The notes: generated from the letters alone by a model not told the origin. Counted from the first letter of the stretch, positions 39,346-51,330 are shown. The stretch: DNA of 64,000 nt from Anaspis maculata (GCA_949128115.1 OX421966.1:31203042-31267041), one strand, 5' to 3'. Numbers and translations: made by a program.

Positions 39346-41815
39346 TAGTACGGCATGTAAGGCGCAAATATCACAACCACCTTGCACTTCGTGAAAAAAA
39401 GAAGCCGCTTGGCACAGTTAATCCTTAGGTCCTCCTGATGAACATTTTAAGAAGTGGAGGCGTCCGCACAGAGCGTCCGGTCGGACCGTGCATGGACCCG
39501 GTCTTGAGCTTGTTCTTCTAGGAGGGTCCACTAGTGCGTGATCGTCTACAAAGACAGTCCGTAGCGCAGATTTTGGGGTCGGAATCGATTCAGATGGTTA
39601 AAATATCCTATAAAATAATTGCAGAAACTTTGGGGCACCACACACCCTGCATCCTGGCCTCCTCGAAGGCCGAGAAGTGCCTCATCATCTTAGTACGGAC
39701 GTTAGGGGATCCAACCTTGCATTTCATCCCGATGCAGAACGCTTTTGCACGTGAGTAGTAGGTACCTATAGGTAATTTTCAAGAAGTGGTGCCCCGATGG
39801 GACCCGCGACTGGCGTGCTTCCGAAGAGGTCGAAGGTCCAAAAAATTACCATTTTTGAAATAGTTGCTTTTTTTATACTTTGTTTGCTAAACTATATATT
39901 TCCAAGGTCGTGGAGCACAATGCGATAAATTTCCAGAAAGTGTCATGCACCAGTGGCGTACCAAACGGCTGCAAAGGGGCCGAGATGCGATTTTTCACAA
40001 GTCTTATGGTAAACCTGACCTAACACTTTTTTTAAGAGTTTGGTATCATTTCTGATCAAATCGCACATTCTGATTCCAAAAATAAGTATGAAATTTTGAT
40101 AGAGACATGTTTGAACCGGTTTTATCATGGAAAACATAATTTTTTTTAACCTCAAAATTGATGTTTTGTAATTCTGCTTCCATCACTGTCCACTGTTATT
40201 ATAACTATGATTTTGACTTAGACAGTTGGTTTGGGTTATTCAACACAAAAATATCATTTGCTGAACTTTTTTCCCATTTTCACAAAGTCACAGCATGATT
40301 TTGTTTCTTGAGATGTATCATGTCAAAGCTTGATGTGACGAAACGTGCTATTTCACAGAAAAAATTAGGCTAGGATCAGAATGTAGCGTTGATTTGGTAC
40401 TTTATTCATTTCAAGGCATGGAAATAGTTTTCTCTATCAAAAAAAAAAATAGAAGAAACTAAAATCGGAGTCGTATTTCAGTCATGACATCCTTTTTCTC
40501 TCGACATTGCGAGCTTTTGGAATTAAATTTCTACATGATACACGTTTTGGAACAAAACTATCGTGTGACTTCGTCACATCGATAGAAACTTCTGGTGTAT
40601 GAAATTCATCTATAAAATAATTCAATTTAACAATCTATGTCAAAATTGTGATCATCAGTGTTTTGAACCACAATGGGAATGGAGCTCAAAAACGACAAAT
40701 TCATAGGTCGAAACTTCGCGTTTTTTCAGAAATTTGTTCCGCAATGTCGGAAGAAAAACTATGTCGTGACTGAAATACGGCTCCGATTCCAGTTTTTTCT
40801 AGTTTGTTTGATAGAGAAATCAATTTTCATGCCTTGAAATGAATAAAGTACCAAATCAAAGCCATATTTTGACCCTAGTCTAATTGTTTCTGTAAAATGG
40901 CACGTTTCGTCACATCAAGCTTTGACATGATACAACTCAAGAAACAAAATCACTCCGTGACTTTGTGAAAACCGGAAAAAAGTTCAGCGAATAATTTTGA
41001 GGGTGAAAAAAATCATGTTTTTCTGATAAAACCGGGTCAAACACGTCTCTATCACAGTTTCATACTTATTTGTGGAATCAGAATGTGCGATTCTGTCAGA
41101 AATGATACCAAACATGTCAAAAAAAAGTGTTAGTTACGGTTTACCATAAGACTTGTGAAAAATCGCACCTCGGCCCCTTCGCAGCCGTCTGGTACGCCAC
41201 TGGTGCATGACACTTTCTGGAAACTTATTTCATTGTGTTCCTCGGCTTTAAAAATATATATTGTCCAGCGAAAAAATTATAAATAAAAAGCAACGATTTC
41301 AAAAATGGTAATTTTTTTGACCTTCGACCTCTTAGGGAGCACGCCAGTCGCGTGTCTCATCGGGGCACCACTTTTCAAAAATTATAGGTACCTACTACCC
41401 ACGTGCAAAATAATGGTGTAAAAATAGTAATGCGCCCCTTTGCTCCTGGTTTGCACCACGTGCGATAAGGCAAACGGTCCGGAAAAGGCATTTCGTAGAT
41501 GATGAGGCACTTTTCGGCCTTCGAGGAGGCCAGGATGCAGGGTGTGTGGTGCCCCAAAGTTTCTGCAATTATTTTATATGATATTTTAACCATCTGAATC
41601 GATTCCGACCCAAAAATCTGCGCTACGGACTGTCTTTGTAGACGATCACGCACTAGTGGACTCTCCTAGAAGAATAGGCTCAAGACCGGGACCCTGCACG
41701 GTCCGACCGGACGCCTCCACTTCTTAAAATGTTCAGTAGGACCTAAGGAGCAACTGTGCCAAACGGCTTCTTTTTTTCACGAAGTGCAAGGTTAAAACGC
41801 TTACTTGCCGTACTA
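39346..41815. mobile_element. 2.5-kb palindromic element (arms about 1.2 kb)
   Basis: TAGTACGGCATGTAAGGCGC at left is mirrored by the inverse of TAGTACGGCAAGTAAGCG at right. GAAGTGGAGGCGTCCG, CGTAGCGCAGATTTT and AGCTTTGATGTGACGAAACG-like segments all pair, with the centre near 40580. Both arms keep the frame MRDRLQRQSVAQI (39534+ and 41653-), which continues differently: the arms diverge after KAEKCLII. Confidence 0.85.
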
Positions 41816-42163
41816 AAAACAGGACTTTTGAAATTAATGATCAATGTATCAGTGAGCTTTAATACAATTAATCTTATTCAAAATCAAAATAAACTCAAAT
41901 GAATAAAAGGACTAAAAAATTCGCAAAAATTTAGAATAAAAAAAAACTCAAAACATTTTTTAGAAACGTATTTTTGTTCGGACTTTACCGCCTCAAGAAC
42001 TTTTTTATTTTTCAATGCGAAGTAATAAAATTCTTTGCACGACATATTGAAATTGGTTCTATAGCTGGTATTACACTACACAGTTTCTTGTACAATTTCT
42101 TGAACAATCTGCCAAAATAGTGTCAAAAAACAATGAACTTTATTGTTGGTTTGACAGATGGGT

Positions 42164-44815
42164 CTTTAGTGTTCGATAGCCTAATCTTTCGTTTTCATGC
42201 ATTGATCACGTCAAATACGAACAGTGTTTCATAAAGTTGCTACAGGGTGATCAATGGAACAGTGTAAAATTGCCAGAAGTTCAGTACGAGCGCGATTTCC
42301 CCAAAAAAATATTTCATGCGTTCCAATCGCACAGTTATAAATATCGGTGTTTCAGCTTTAGTAACGTTTTTGAATTTTGAAAATCGAAGGTGAATTGCCA
42401 AAGATATTGATCATTTTGTGCCGCCATGTTGGACTTCCAAGAAAGAAGAAAGTAATCCGATTTCATTGAAACTTGGAATACACTCATGTCTGGTTCAAGT
42501 AATTGGAATTTCAAGGTCAAATGTCACTTCCGATCACTTTCGAGCCGCTGCACACAGGCGGAATTTCAAAAAATCGTGGACAAAATTAAATTTTGATTTT
42601 TTTTGACTTTTTTTGCAGGAATTCGCTTGAAAATAGCTAGATTGAATGTAATTCTTCAAAAATCACCAAAAATAAAACTTTTTTTTGTGAACAGAAACAA
42701 AATAAATTTTTAGAACGTCGCGTAGACCTCATGGAAAAATTATTTCGTATAAAATGTTTTTTTGACACGTAGATTGGTTGAAAATCCAGTATATTGTAGA
42801 TATTCAATAAAGTATCAGATGATCCTATAGCTAAATTCCATTTAATTGATTCCGAGTTTAGCGAGTAGTTATTCGGCGAAAATTTTGTAATTTACGTAAC
42901 TGGTCCAATACCAAGCTCCAGATTACAGGAAAAATAGTGGAAAAAAGTCTCCTTGGGTTGATGAGGGTAGTTAGTGAGGTTTCAAAATTTATTGACTTTA
43001 CATCCTCCAAAACGGCTCTGTCAAAATTATTAAAAGATTTTCTCACTATCTTTCCTATACCTCCTTTACGAGCTCCTTTACAGCTTGTATTGGACAAGTT
43101 TCACTACTTTTGAGAATCATTCATTTTTTTGGTTTTTGATGACAAGTCCTGGTCGTCACATCTGGTAACTTGTTTGATTTGGCTTAGCAAATGGCTTGCA
43201 CTTATCCATGAAGTTAGGAGCTTGACAAAATTGTAAGATACGAACTAGCTTATTTTTCTGCTACGCCTACGGTAATAAACTCCGATCGGGAATCTAAAAT
43301 TAAAGTATTGGTTGAAAAAAACTAAATTTTTGCCTTGATAATTAAGAATTAAGGTACACATACAGGGTGTTACACTTTTTTTGTCAATATTTCAGGAGAT
43401 AGTAGAGTATCAAAAAATATGTGGACTTTCTCGAAAAAAAAAACATCGGAAACGCATTATAACGGAGAAAGAGGTTTTCAAAGTTGAGTTTTGCAAATGA
43501 TTTTTTTTTATTACTTCGAGTTCAATCAATGAATTTTTAATAAAATTTGGTACACATCATAAGTTGATGTATGCAAACAAGATGGTCATATTGGTTTTTG
43601 TCACATCTCGAAAATTGAAACTTTTTATTTTTTATTTTTTTTCTTTTATTTGCGAAACTACTTATTTTTCGATGCTCTACCATATTCTTAAATATTGAAA
43701 AAAAAGTGGAACACTCTGTATAGGAGAAGCGGTTCAATAGAACCAAGTTTTCAAATTTGGTTAAAATTCGAGTGGTGCGTTATTTTGCGAATTTATGTAC
43801 TCCAAAGTCAACAAAAAAATTAGTTTCTCGTAATATAGCAAGTTATAGCAAAAGATGTTGCCTGGAACATGTACAGTATACCTTTTGGCTTATAAAAATA
43901 TAAAAATCGCTGCTCGATCGTGCTCGATAGGATACTTTTTATCTACAGGTAAACAAAAATTCACTTTTTTCGAAGATTGAAAACTCTACTTCAAATATTA
44001 TTTTTTGGGGATGACCAGTGGATATTGTCCAATGAAATATCTATATGTGAATGTAATACAGACCTCCTGCTATAGACTCCATATATTTGGATTGAATAAA
44101 TTCACATGGCAATGTGTCAAGGGCCATTCGAAACGAGTAAGAAAAAGTCAAAAACTGATAACTGGTGACAGCTTTTTTTCAGCATGAACTTCATATCGCT
44201 GTATCTTTTTTATCCTTGCACTTGTTAAGCTGAGGGTACCTGATAATTATAGCTAGATTATCCAAGAATATTTTAAAGTGGATAGTTCCTGATCAACTCA
44301 ATATTTTTATTTTTGGTTTTTGTCCACGATTTTTTGAAATTCCGCCTGTGTGCGCTGTATTGAACTTTTTACATGAATGATTCGATTTGAATGAAACTTG
44401 AAACACACTAGAATGGAATCACTTACATGAAAGTTTTATGTGGCGGCTTGAAAGTGACCGAGAAAGACATTTGACCTTGGAATTCCAATTACTGAAACCA
44501 GACATGTAATCCAAGTTTCAATGAAATTAGATCACATTCTTGGAAGTTCAACATGGCGGCACAAAATGATCAATATCTTTGGCCATTTACCTTCGATTTT
44601 CACCATTAAAAAACGCTACTTCAGCTGAAATACCAGTCTTCATAACTGTGCTATGCAAATGCATAGACATTTTTTTGGGAAATCGCGCTCGTACTGAACT
44701 TTCGGCAATTTTACACTGTTCCATTGATCACCCTGTAGAAACTTCACAAAACATTGTTCGTATTCGACGTGATCAAGACATGAAAACGAAAAATTGGGCT
44801 ATCGAACACTGAAAA
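42164..44815. mobile_element. 2.65-kb palindromic element with nested inverted repeats
   Basis: AGTGTTCGATAG at 42168 pairs with 44799-44810. A nested tip TACAGGGTGATCAATGG at 42241 pairs with 44721-44737, and the arms match through GGCGGAATTTCAAAAAATCG. The central part (about 42700-44300) pairs poorly. No coding. Confidence 0.8.
43361..43722. mobile_element. 362-bp inverted-repeat element in the loop of the palindrome
   Basis: TACAGGGTGTTACACTTTTT and the inverse of TACAGAGTGTTCCACTTTTT. Non-coding, AT-rich interior. Confidence 0.6.
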
Positions 44816-44993
44816 CAGATATGAAGTCGCTGACGGCAATCAAAAGTTATGATGATTTTAGAAATCGTCTGAATTTGCTTGTCCCCTAGATTCTTTTGAT
44901 GTGTGTATATCGTAAACATTGACGGCGTTTATCGCCTTGTCCCGGGAATTTTTCATTATAAATAAAAAGTTCTTTGAGCGCTTTCCATTTACT

Positions 44994-45013
44994 GACACAA
45001 GTCGACTTGTGTC
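44994..45013. repeat. perfect 20-bp palindrome
   Basis: GACACAAGTCGACTTGTGTC reads the same on both strands. It is followed by CGACACAAATCGGCACAAAT, a partial repeat of the half-site. Confidence 0.85.
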
Positions 45014-45104
45014 GACACAAATCGGCACAAATGCGTTTCATTTGATTTGTGTTGCTGTGTGTCATCGATAGGAAATTGCTGTGTGACCAGATAAGAAATT
45101 CATA

Positions 45105-45920
45105 TCAGACTCAAGTTTTATCCTTCTTAGACTTAGACCCACCAGATAGGAAGATTATTTTTTGCTCAAGTATCACCACCCTTCTTTCTAGCGCCACCAG
45201 ATGATGGTTCAATTTTTGAGTCAAGTATTCTTAGGCCTACCAGATATGGAATTTATTTCGAACTCAAGTATGATCCTTTCTTTCCTGACCCACCAAATAA
45301 ATAACTGATTTCCACTCAAGTACCATCCTTATTCTTTTCGAACTCACTACATAGATTAAGTAGGTATATTTTCGACAAGAACACTTTTTCTAGCCGCTAG
45401 TTCAGGAGTTTATTCTTGATCCAGATCATGCTTTTTTTTAGACTCACCATATACAGAGCCTATTTTTGAGTTTTTGATTCAAACATTCGCTTCCTTTTCA
45501 GACCCACCAGATAATTTTTAGACCTGTTTCTCTTCGTGCATTTTTTACCTGTGAATACTACACATAGCATTTTATTTGCTGTATTAGGTATTATCACGCT
45601 TGAAATTTCTTTTTGTGAATTATATTTATTGTTTAGTTTTAGGTTCCTATGTAGAGTTGAGTGGAAGAGCAGAGAGCAAGGTTAATAAGTCCTGCCCACC
45701 TGAACTTCGCTCTACATGAAATATATTTCAATAAAGACATTTAATAATAATAATAATATGAAGAAGTTAATTTTTTGCTCAAGTATTATTATCCTTCTTT
45801 TTAGACCCACTACTCATATGCTCGCTCATATGAAGGGTCTATTTTTGAATCAAGTATCCTTAGGCCTACTAGATATGAAGTATATTTTCGACTCAAGCAT
45901 CATCCTTCTTTCCAGACCTG
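45105..45920. repeat. degenerate minisatellite, unit about 65-70 bp
   Basis: Repeated phrases CTCAAGTATNATCCTTCTTT, AGACCCACCAGATA and ATTTTTGAGTCAAGTAT occur about ten times. The array is split at about 45560-45765 by a LINE 3' end. It runs up to the ORF1 start at 45937, so it could be the repeated 5' UTR of that LINE. Confidence 0.65.
45560..45765 (+). mobile_element. LINE 3'-UTR fragment with (AAT)n tail
   Basis: GTGGAAGAGCAGAGAG, then CAATAAAGACATTT and an (AAT)n tail. The same order (GGAAGAGCAG, CAATAAAGACATTT, trinucleotide tail) ends the LINE at 60720-60800. Confidence 0.65.
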
Positions 45921-45936
45921 CATTTTGCATTTCAAG

Positions 45937-46926
45937 ATGGCGCCGGTGGGCGAGCACGCGTCCGAAGACCCAGCTTTCAGTAATAAGTGTAAAAAGTGTA
46001 AGAGTTCACTCAAAAGTGGTGTAAAGTGTGTAAACTGTGGATCAGTCTTCCACAATAGTTGTGCAAAGTTGTGTAACTATGTTGCATTTTTCTCTGATGG
46101 CACGGTAACTTGTTGTGCTGCGACCAGCCTCAGTTCGACGCCTACTGCTGATGAAGGCCAAGAGTTTTTTGACGCCCTTGCCGGGCCTCGATCTGCTTTG
46201 GATGGCGGGGTAGTAGACACACGTATTTTCAATTACGTGGTGAAGCAGAAGGACTGTATAATTCGACAAATGCAGGGTAAAATCGACAGTCTTATGGAGC
46301 AACTCGCCTTAATGAAGAAAGCCGGCGTGTCTTTTTCGACAGTTCATGATGATAATACCGTGAAGCAAAAAACAGACAAAGAAAAGAAGGTATCAACGTC
46401 ATCTACTAGGAATGTTGACCTTTACAAACCGCAATCTGACAACAGGCAGCAGCCTGTGTAGCGTAAGCCAGTGCCGAAAGAACCTTCTCTCCCGGATTCG
46501 GATAGGGATGCTCCGAGGGATGCTCTCAAACAAGAGGGCGGCGACCGTGGATGGGAGAAGGTTCCATCACGAAAGCGAAGATCTCAGGCAGGCAGAGGAC
46601 AAACAGCTGTTATTGGTTCAGGCAAGAGTGCCGATCTTAATAACCTCAAAAGTGCCCCCAAAAAGGCATATTTAAACCTCAGCCGTTTTTCCCCGGATAC
46701 AAAGGCTCAAGATATTGTGAAATTCCTTGAAAAAGACTTTCCGGAAGTCGAGTGCATCGATCTGGAGTCAAAATCTCCATCTCATTATTCATCCTTCAAG
46801 GCAACCATCGATTTGCATGGCTTGAATAGGTGTCTGGAGCGAGGTCTGGAGTCCAGTCGTTGGCCTGTTGGAGTGCGTGTTTCGCGTTTTTTCCACCCGC
46901 GACGGGGGCCGGATCGAAGGAAATAA
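45937..46926 (+). pseudogene. LINE ORF1 with PHD-like zinc finger, one nonsense codon
   Basis: One frame, interrupted only by TAG at 46459-46461. The N-terminus MAPVGEHASEDPAFSNKCKK continues into a C-X2-C ... C-X2-C ... H-X4-C zinc finger of PHD/RING type. A helical middle follows (VKQKDCIIRQMQGKIDSLME). The C-terminal domain has FSPDTKAQDIVKFLEKDFPE and WPVGVRVSRFFHPRR, the nucleic-acid-binding module seen in ORF1 of many insect Jockey/CR1-group LINEs. The element is inactive. Confidence 0.8.
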
Positions 46927-47290
46927 AGCTGCAAGTTTGCCATTGAAACGTTAGAACCCTTAGAAAGAAAACACCTGACTTGGAGCTTCTTCTGCATTCT
47001 CTTCAGTTCCCCCACGTCCTATGCCTGACGGAAACTTGCGCCCGGAAGAATCATTGTTTGAGTTTGCCCTAACCACAGTTTCAATTCATAATACAGATAT
47101 AAATGTTATTGCTTTTTATAGATCGCCCAGTGCCGATGCCGCTGTGTTCACTGATAAGCTTGAATCTCTTTTAATGCGATTATCTAAGTGCAATCGTTTA
47201 TTTGCTTGTGGCGACTTCAATGTTGATTTCGGCGATGACGCGGACAGAGCTGCCAGAGATGTCTGTAACGCTTTTCTGTCGTGTGGTATG
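46927..47290 (+). pseudogene. start of LINE ORF2 endonuclease, frameshifted and truncated
   Basis: Downstream of ORF1. A first frame reads PLRKKTPDLELLLHSLQFPH, then after a shift NVIAFYRSPS and LFACGDFNVDFGDD, which are EEP endonuclease motifs (GDFN metal site). It stops where the foldback element at 47290 begins. The reverse transcriptase is absent. Confidence 0.75.
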
Positions 47291-48642
47291 AATAAAGTCA
47301 GTTTTTCAAATTCTCAATTTTGGGCTGATTGGTAGGCTAAAAATTAGGTATTTTCCAACATCCAGTTCAGACGTACTTTTTTCAATGTCCAACTGGATCT
47401 TACTGGAATAATCGCAGGGGTGGATAGACTGAACTATTTTCTAAACAATATGTCGAGGAAATCAATCCTAAACACTACATGGAGAGTACACAAATTATTT
47501 TTCTTTCGGTCGGTCGAATTGCGATGCCTACTACGCCCGTCAGGGAGAACGCTGAGCATCGCCAGACTAAACCACACCATTTCCAACTGTATTTGCGATA
47601 GTATCAAATGTATTTCAGATTAGCGATATGTATTTGAGAAAACACCAATTGTATTTTAAATATGAGAAATGTAGTTTAGAATTTGCCAAATGTATTTTAA
47701 TTATGAGAAATGTAGTTTAGAAATTGCCAGTTATATAATTGAATATTCAAATGTAGTTGAGAAAGTACCAAATGAATTTTAGAATAAGGATATGTAGTTC
47801 AGAAAACGTGAACTGTAAGTGAGAAACCGCCAATTGTAGTTGAGAATTTGGAGTTCGTTTTCCTCAACAACGTTTGCTTTTTCATCACTGTTCTACCCTA
47901 AAACAAATTATCTGAATCTGAAATACATTTCATAATATCTCAAATACATCTCATCTTATCGTAAATACATCTAACGTTTTCGAAAATACAATTCGCAATT
48001 TCTCCATTGAACTCCGTGGATCTGGAATGCATTTAATTTTTTCTAAAATACATTTGGTAATATCTCGAATACATTTCGTTAATCTAAAATACATTTCATA
48101 TTTTCTAAAGTACATCTAAAGTTTTCTGAAATGCATTGTCGATTTCTGAACTACATTTGGTTAATCTTAAATACATTTCATATTTTCTCAAATACATCTG
48201 AAGTTTTCTAAACTACAGCTGGAAAAGGTGTAGAATTAAAACAGCCTAAACGAATTCAAAACTTCCTGAAACACTCATTATGTTCTTCGATATTCAATTC
48301 TGAGTCAGCACTTAGAGTTTTAGTCAGTTTTGAATTTGTTTAGGCTGTTTTCATACAAGTTTAGGCTGGCGATGCTCAGCGTTCTCCCTGACGGGCGTAG
48401 TAGGCATCGCAATTCGACTGACCGAAAGAAAAATAATTTGTGTACTGTCTATGCGCGGTTTAGAATTAATTTTCTCGACATAATGTTTAGAATATAATTC
48501 AGTGTATCCACCCCCGATGATGATTTCAATAACCTCCAGTTGGACACTGGAAAAAGTACGTCTGATCTGGATGATAAAAATTACCTACTTCTTAGCCTAC
48601 CAATCAACCCAAAATTGAGAATTCGAAAAATTGACTTCATAA
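47290..48642. mobile_element. foldback element with about 300-bp TIRs and inverted minisatellite core
   Basis: Left AATTTTGGGCTGATTGGTAG pairs with right CTACCAATCAACCCAAAATT. Pairing continues through CAGACGTACTTTTTNCA and CGCCCGTCAGGGAGAACGCT to about 47565 / 48360. The core is about 20 units of ~30 bp built on TGTANTTNAGAA, in one orientation at 47600-47850 and inverted at 47920-48220. Confidence 0.75.
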
Positions 48643-49724
48643 TAGGATTTTGGGAATGCCAAATAACAGGTTAAGACACAAAACATGCCAACCTCGCATC
48701 CTCTTTTATGTATAAAAAAATAAAAAGTGATTTTTCTGACCTCCCGAAGAAATTATTTTTTCAAGCATGGAGGATGGAAGAGACATGGCGACCAATGCCA
48801 TCGAGATTCACAATGGAGTCACATCATCTCCATTTTAGTGATACAACGAAATTAAAAGATGGTTTGGTAGGAGTTCTTGGACCGTCAACTTGACAGTGTC
48901 CCCTGCGGCCCCCCTAAGGGGAAGCTTTTGTGCTTTTCCTTCTAATATCGTTCGATAGACTTTGTAGAAGACTCATGCAAAAGGAATTTTCTGTATCATC
49001 AAATGCCGTATAGTACCGTTTTTTAATGTGTACCGACCCCACTATAAGTAATAAGCCATTTCTCGTCCGGTTCAGAAATTTGGTGGATTTACGTCGAAAT
49101 AAGATCCGAAATGTCAAGCGAAAAAAAAACGACATCATTTTCAGTCAAAATCAAGTTTTCGGACGGTATCTTGTGACGTCACGCATAAACTGGATGAGGC
49201 AACCTATAGTAAAGCCCCTATATTCCTGCTGATGCTGACGAGAGAAAGGAGAGAAACATTAATTTAATAGAACACTGAAAAAAAGAAGCCAGAGAGCGAC
49301 TCATTTCAAACTTCGAGGGGCACAACCCTCGGCTAAAAACCCTCCCAGACGAAATGGTTAACCTCTGGGACCGCTTCGACCTGACCTGACTGACCTGACT
49401 GCGGAATACTAACTTGCATTGCTGGATACTAACTTGCATTGCAGGATGGTACCTAACTTGTGTCGCGAGAATGGTATGGAGGGCGGTAGGGGAGTACAGG
49501 CAGATCGAATCTTATTGGCCAGCGACACTGTCGCCGGCGACATACGAAGTTCTGTAAAGCCGCCATTAGATGTCCCCCTCGAAACAAAGATCGACGGGCC
49601 TCGGGAAATTTTCAAAATTTCACCAGGCAAAAATTTATTCAGGGTGGCTCGTTTCCATTGGAACAACCCTGTACTGTACAAAGATACATACATACATACA
49701 TACAGAAAATGGGCTTTTATATTG
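48643..49724. other. unassigned, no gene seen
   Basis: Short frames only. Contains a two-copy 20-bp repeat (ACTAACTTGCATTGC) at 49407-49442, a GACCTGACCTGACTG run and (CATA)n at 49684-49702. Confidence 0.4.
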
Positions 49725-49730
49725 TTTATT
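49725..49730 (-). terminator. polyadenylation signal AATAAA of tetraspan gene B
   Basis: AATAAA on the minus strand about 70 bases past the stop codon, a usual distance. Confidence 0.5.
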
Positions 49731-49800
49731 AGTGCGGTTGAATAGGTACATATAATTTTACTACATCTGCCTACTATTCACAATATTTTTTTGCTTTCAA

Positions 49801-50205
49801 TTATATTTGACCTCGACGACACATTTTCTTGATTTGAAGGGCAAAGTCGACAACAAACACCACTCCGTTGCCTATTAGCAGAATAGCAGCTACAATTTGA
49901 ACGCCGCCGCCACCATGAAAAATATACACAATTCCTGCTAAAATGCTTATAACCCCTCCGACGATCAAAAAACAGCACTCAATGAAGTCATGAGTCGTAC
50001 TGAACAGGTAAGCAATAATGAAAATGCCGACGACGATGATGTATGCACAGGAGGCAATGATGACCAAGTTCGTGGAGTGAAATCCTCCGCCGCCGTATCC
50101 ATATCCATATCCACTATTATGGTATCCATCTCCGTAGTATCCACTATTATGGTATCCACCGGTTCCACCCCAGCAAACTATGATGCAGATGACGACGCAT
50201 ACGCA
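49801..50205 (-). CDS. tetraspan gene B, exon 2
   Basis: 134 codons plus stop, opening CVCVVICIIVCWGG. It contains the Gly/Tyr loop and helices 2-4. An in-frame TTG at 50067 is internal and not the start. Confidence 0.88.
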   Translation of the reverse strand, partial: CVCVVICIIVCWGGTGGYHNSGYYGDGYHNSGYGYGYGGGGFHSTNLVIIASCAYIIVVGIFIIAYLFSTTHDFIECCFLIVGGVISILAGIVYIFHGGGGVQIVAAILLIGNGVVFVVDFALQIKKMCRRGQI

Positions 50206-50341
50206 CTGGGGAGAGATTGTAGTTATTAAAAAAAAAACTGAGCATGATACGCGGTGGTAACTTATTTTTACTTACGATTTCGACGATTTTAAAAATAAAT
50301 TTGAGGACGTTGATCAGATCACTACAGCTTTTCATCTGCAT
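49801..50341 (-). CDS. small four-helix membrane protein B with Gly/Tyr-rich loop (2 exons, 156 aa)
   Basis: CDS joins 50341-50276 and 50205-49801 around a 70-bp intron (donor ATC|GTAAGT, acceptor CTCCCCAG, phase 0 after codon 22). It starts MQMKSCSDLINVLKFIFKIV. Helices lie at about residues 10-34, 68-91, 97-118 and 124-146. The loop after helix 1 (about 35-64) is rich in Gly, Tyr, His and Asn with a repeated YHNSGY motif, so it probably faces outside. The end QIKKMCRRG is basic. It matches paralog A best in helices 3 and 4. The family name and function are not clear from sequence. AATAAA lies downstream at 49730-49725. Confidence 0.87.
50276..50341 (-). CDS. tetraspan gene B, exon 1
   Basis: 22 codons ending FKIVEI before GTAAGT. 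A second in-frame ATG two codons on is an alternative start. The length is the same as exon 1 of paralog A. Confidence 0.82.
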
Positions 50342-50689
50342 GATTGACGATTTATTTTTCAACTGAACAGGGCCTTAAAATTTGAACATGAACACACTTC
50401 CGGGAATATATTTTTGACAGTGACTGACATAAATAAATCTATTCCTAGGCTACCCAACAGTGAATTGGAAAATTCTATCTCCATGGAGTACCTAGGTATA
50501 ATTTTCCGTAGGTATAACAATGTACTCGACAATGAATATTTACTCAATTTGTATATAAAAAAAATAATTATCATAGCGCAGGCATTTCAGGTGAAATTTT
50601 GGTCAAACCGAGGGTCAAACCCTGAAATAAATATGTCCCTTTTGAAATTTTGCACAAACGGCCTTTGACCAATGCTGAACAACATACTA

Positions 50690-51330
50690 AAAGCTCCGGT
50701 CCAACAAATGTGCGGAACATAGTTGTTTGGGGCAAGAAAGAAGTACAAGTCCCACCAAATCTCGTAGCGCCTGATTGAGAGATGATGGAAAAGTCTAGAC
50801 TCCATTTGACTCTTTTATTCTGTTGCTGCTCGCCGAATTTGGTTCCAGCCCATCGAATAGATTTTGACAAAGTTTGACAAAGTTGAACAAGATTTAGACA
50901 AAGTTTTGAATTTGGACATTTTTTAATCGTTGACATATGACAGATAGAGAAGTACTTTTAAGTGATCTGAATACAGTTATGCAAAGGCTTTCAAACGACA
51001 TATTGCATGACAAGTTCTGTGAGATATAGCTTCTGTCATTTTTTGAAAGTGACTTTTTTGTTTGACAGACGACGGCCAAAAATTAGTGGGCTCATTCGAC
51101 AGCAAAACCATGTCTGCATACCAAATTTCAAGTCGAGCAGATCAACCATTTGGTCGTTATCGTGGAATATTACAGGCAGACACAAACACAATCAGGCACA
51201 AAAACAGTCAGACACAGAGACAGACAAACTTTCACCTGGAAATGGTCCTAATCGTCTCAGGGAAGCTCAAAATGGATATTTCCGTGTTCTTCTCGAAAAA
51301 TGTTTTTTAGCGCCTTCACAATACTTTCCC
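50690..51330 (+). repeat. family-X copy
   Basis: Same order as the 3-kb copy: CTGTTGCTGCTCGCCGAATT, TGACATATGACAGATAGAG, TTTGACAGACGACGGCCAAA, CAAATTTCAAGTCGAGCAGA, CACAATACTTTCCCTCC. Confidence 0.75.

Noticed and set aside
42858..43097. 79-codon minus frame in the palindrome loop
   Set aside because: Unrecognised, not mirrored in the other arm, and inside an AT-rich mobile element.
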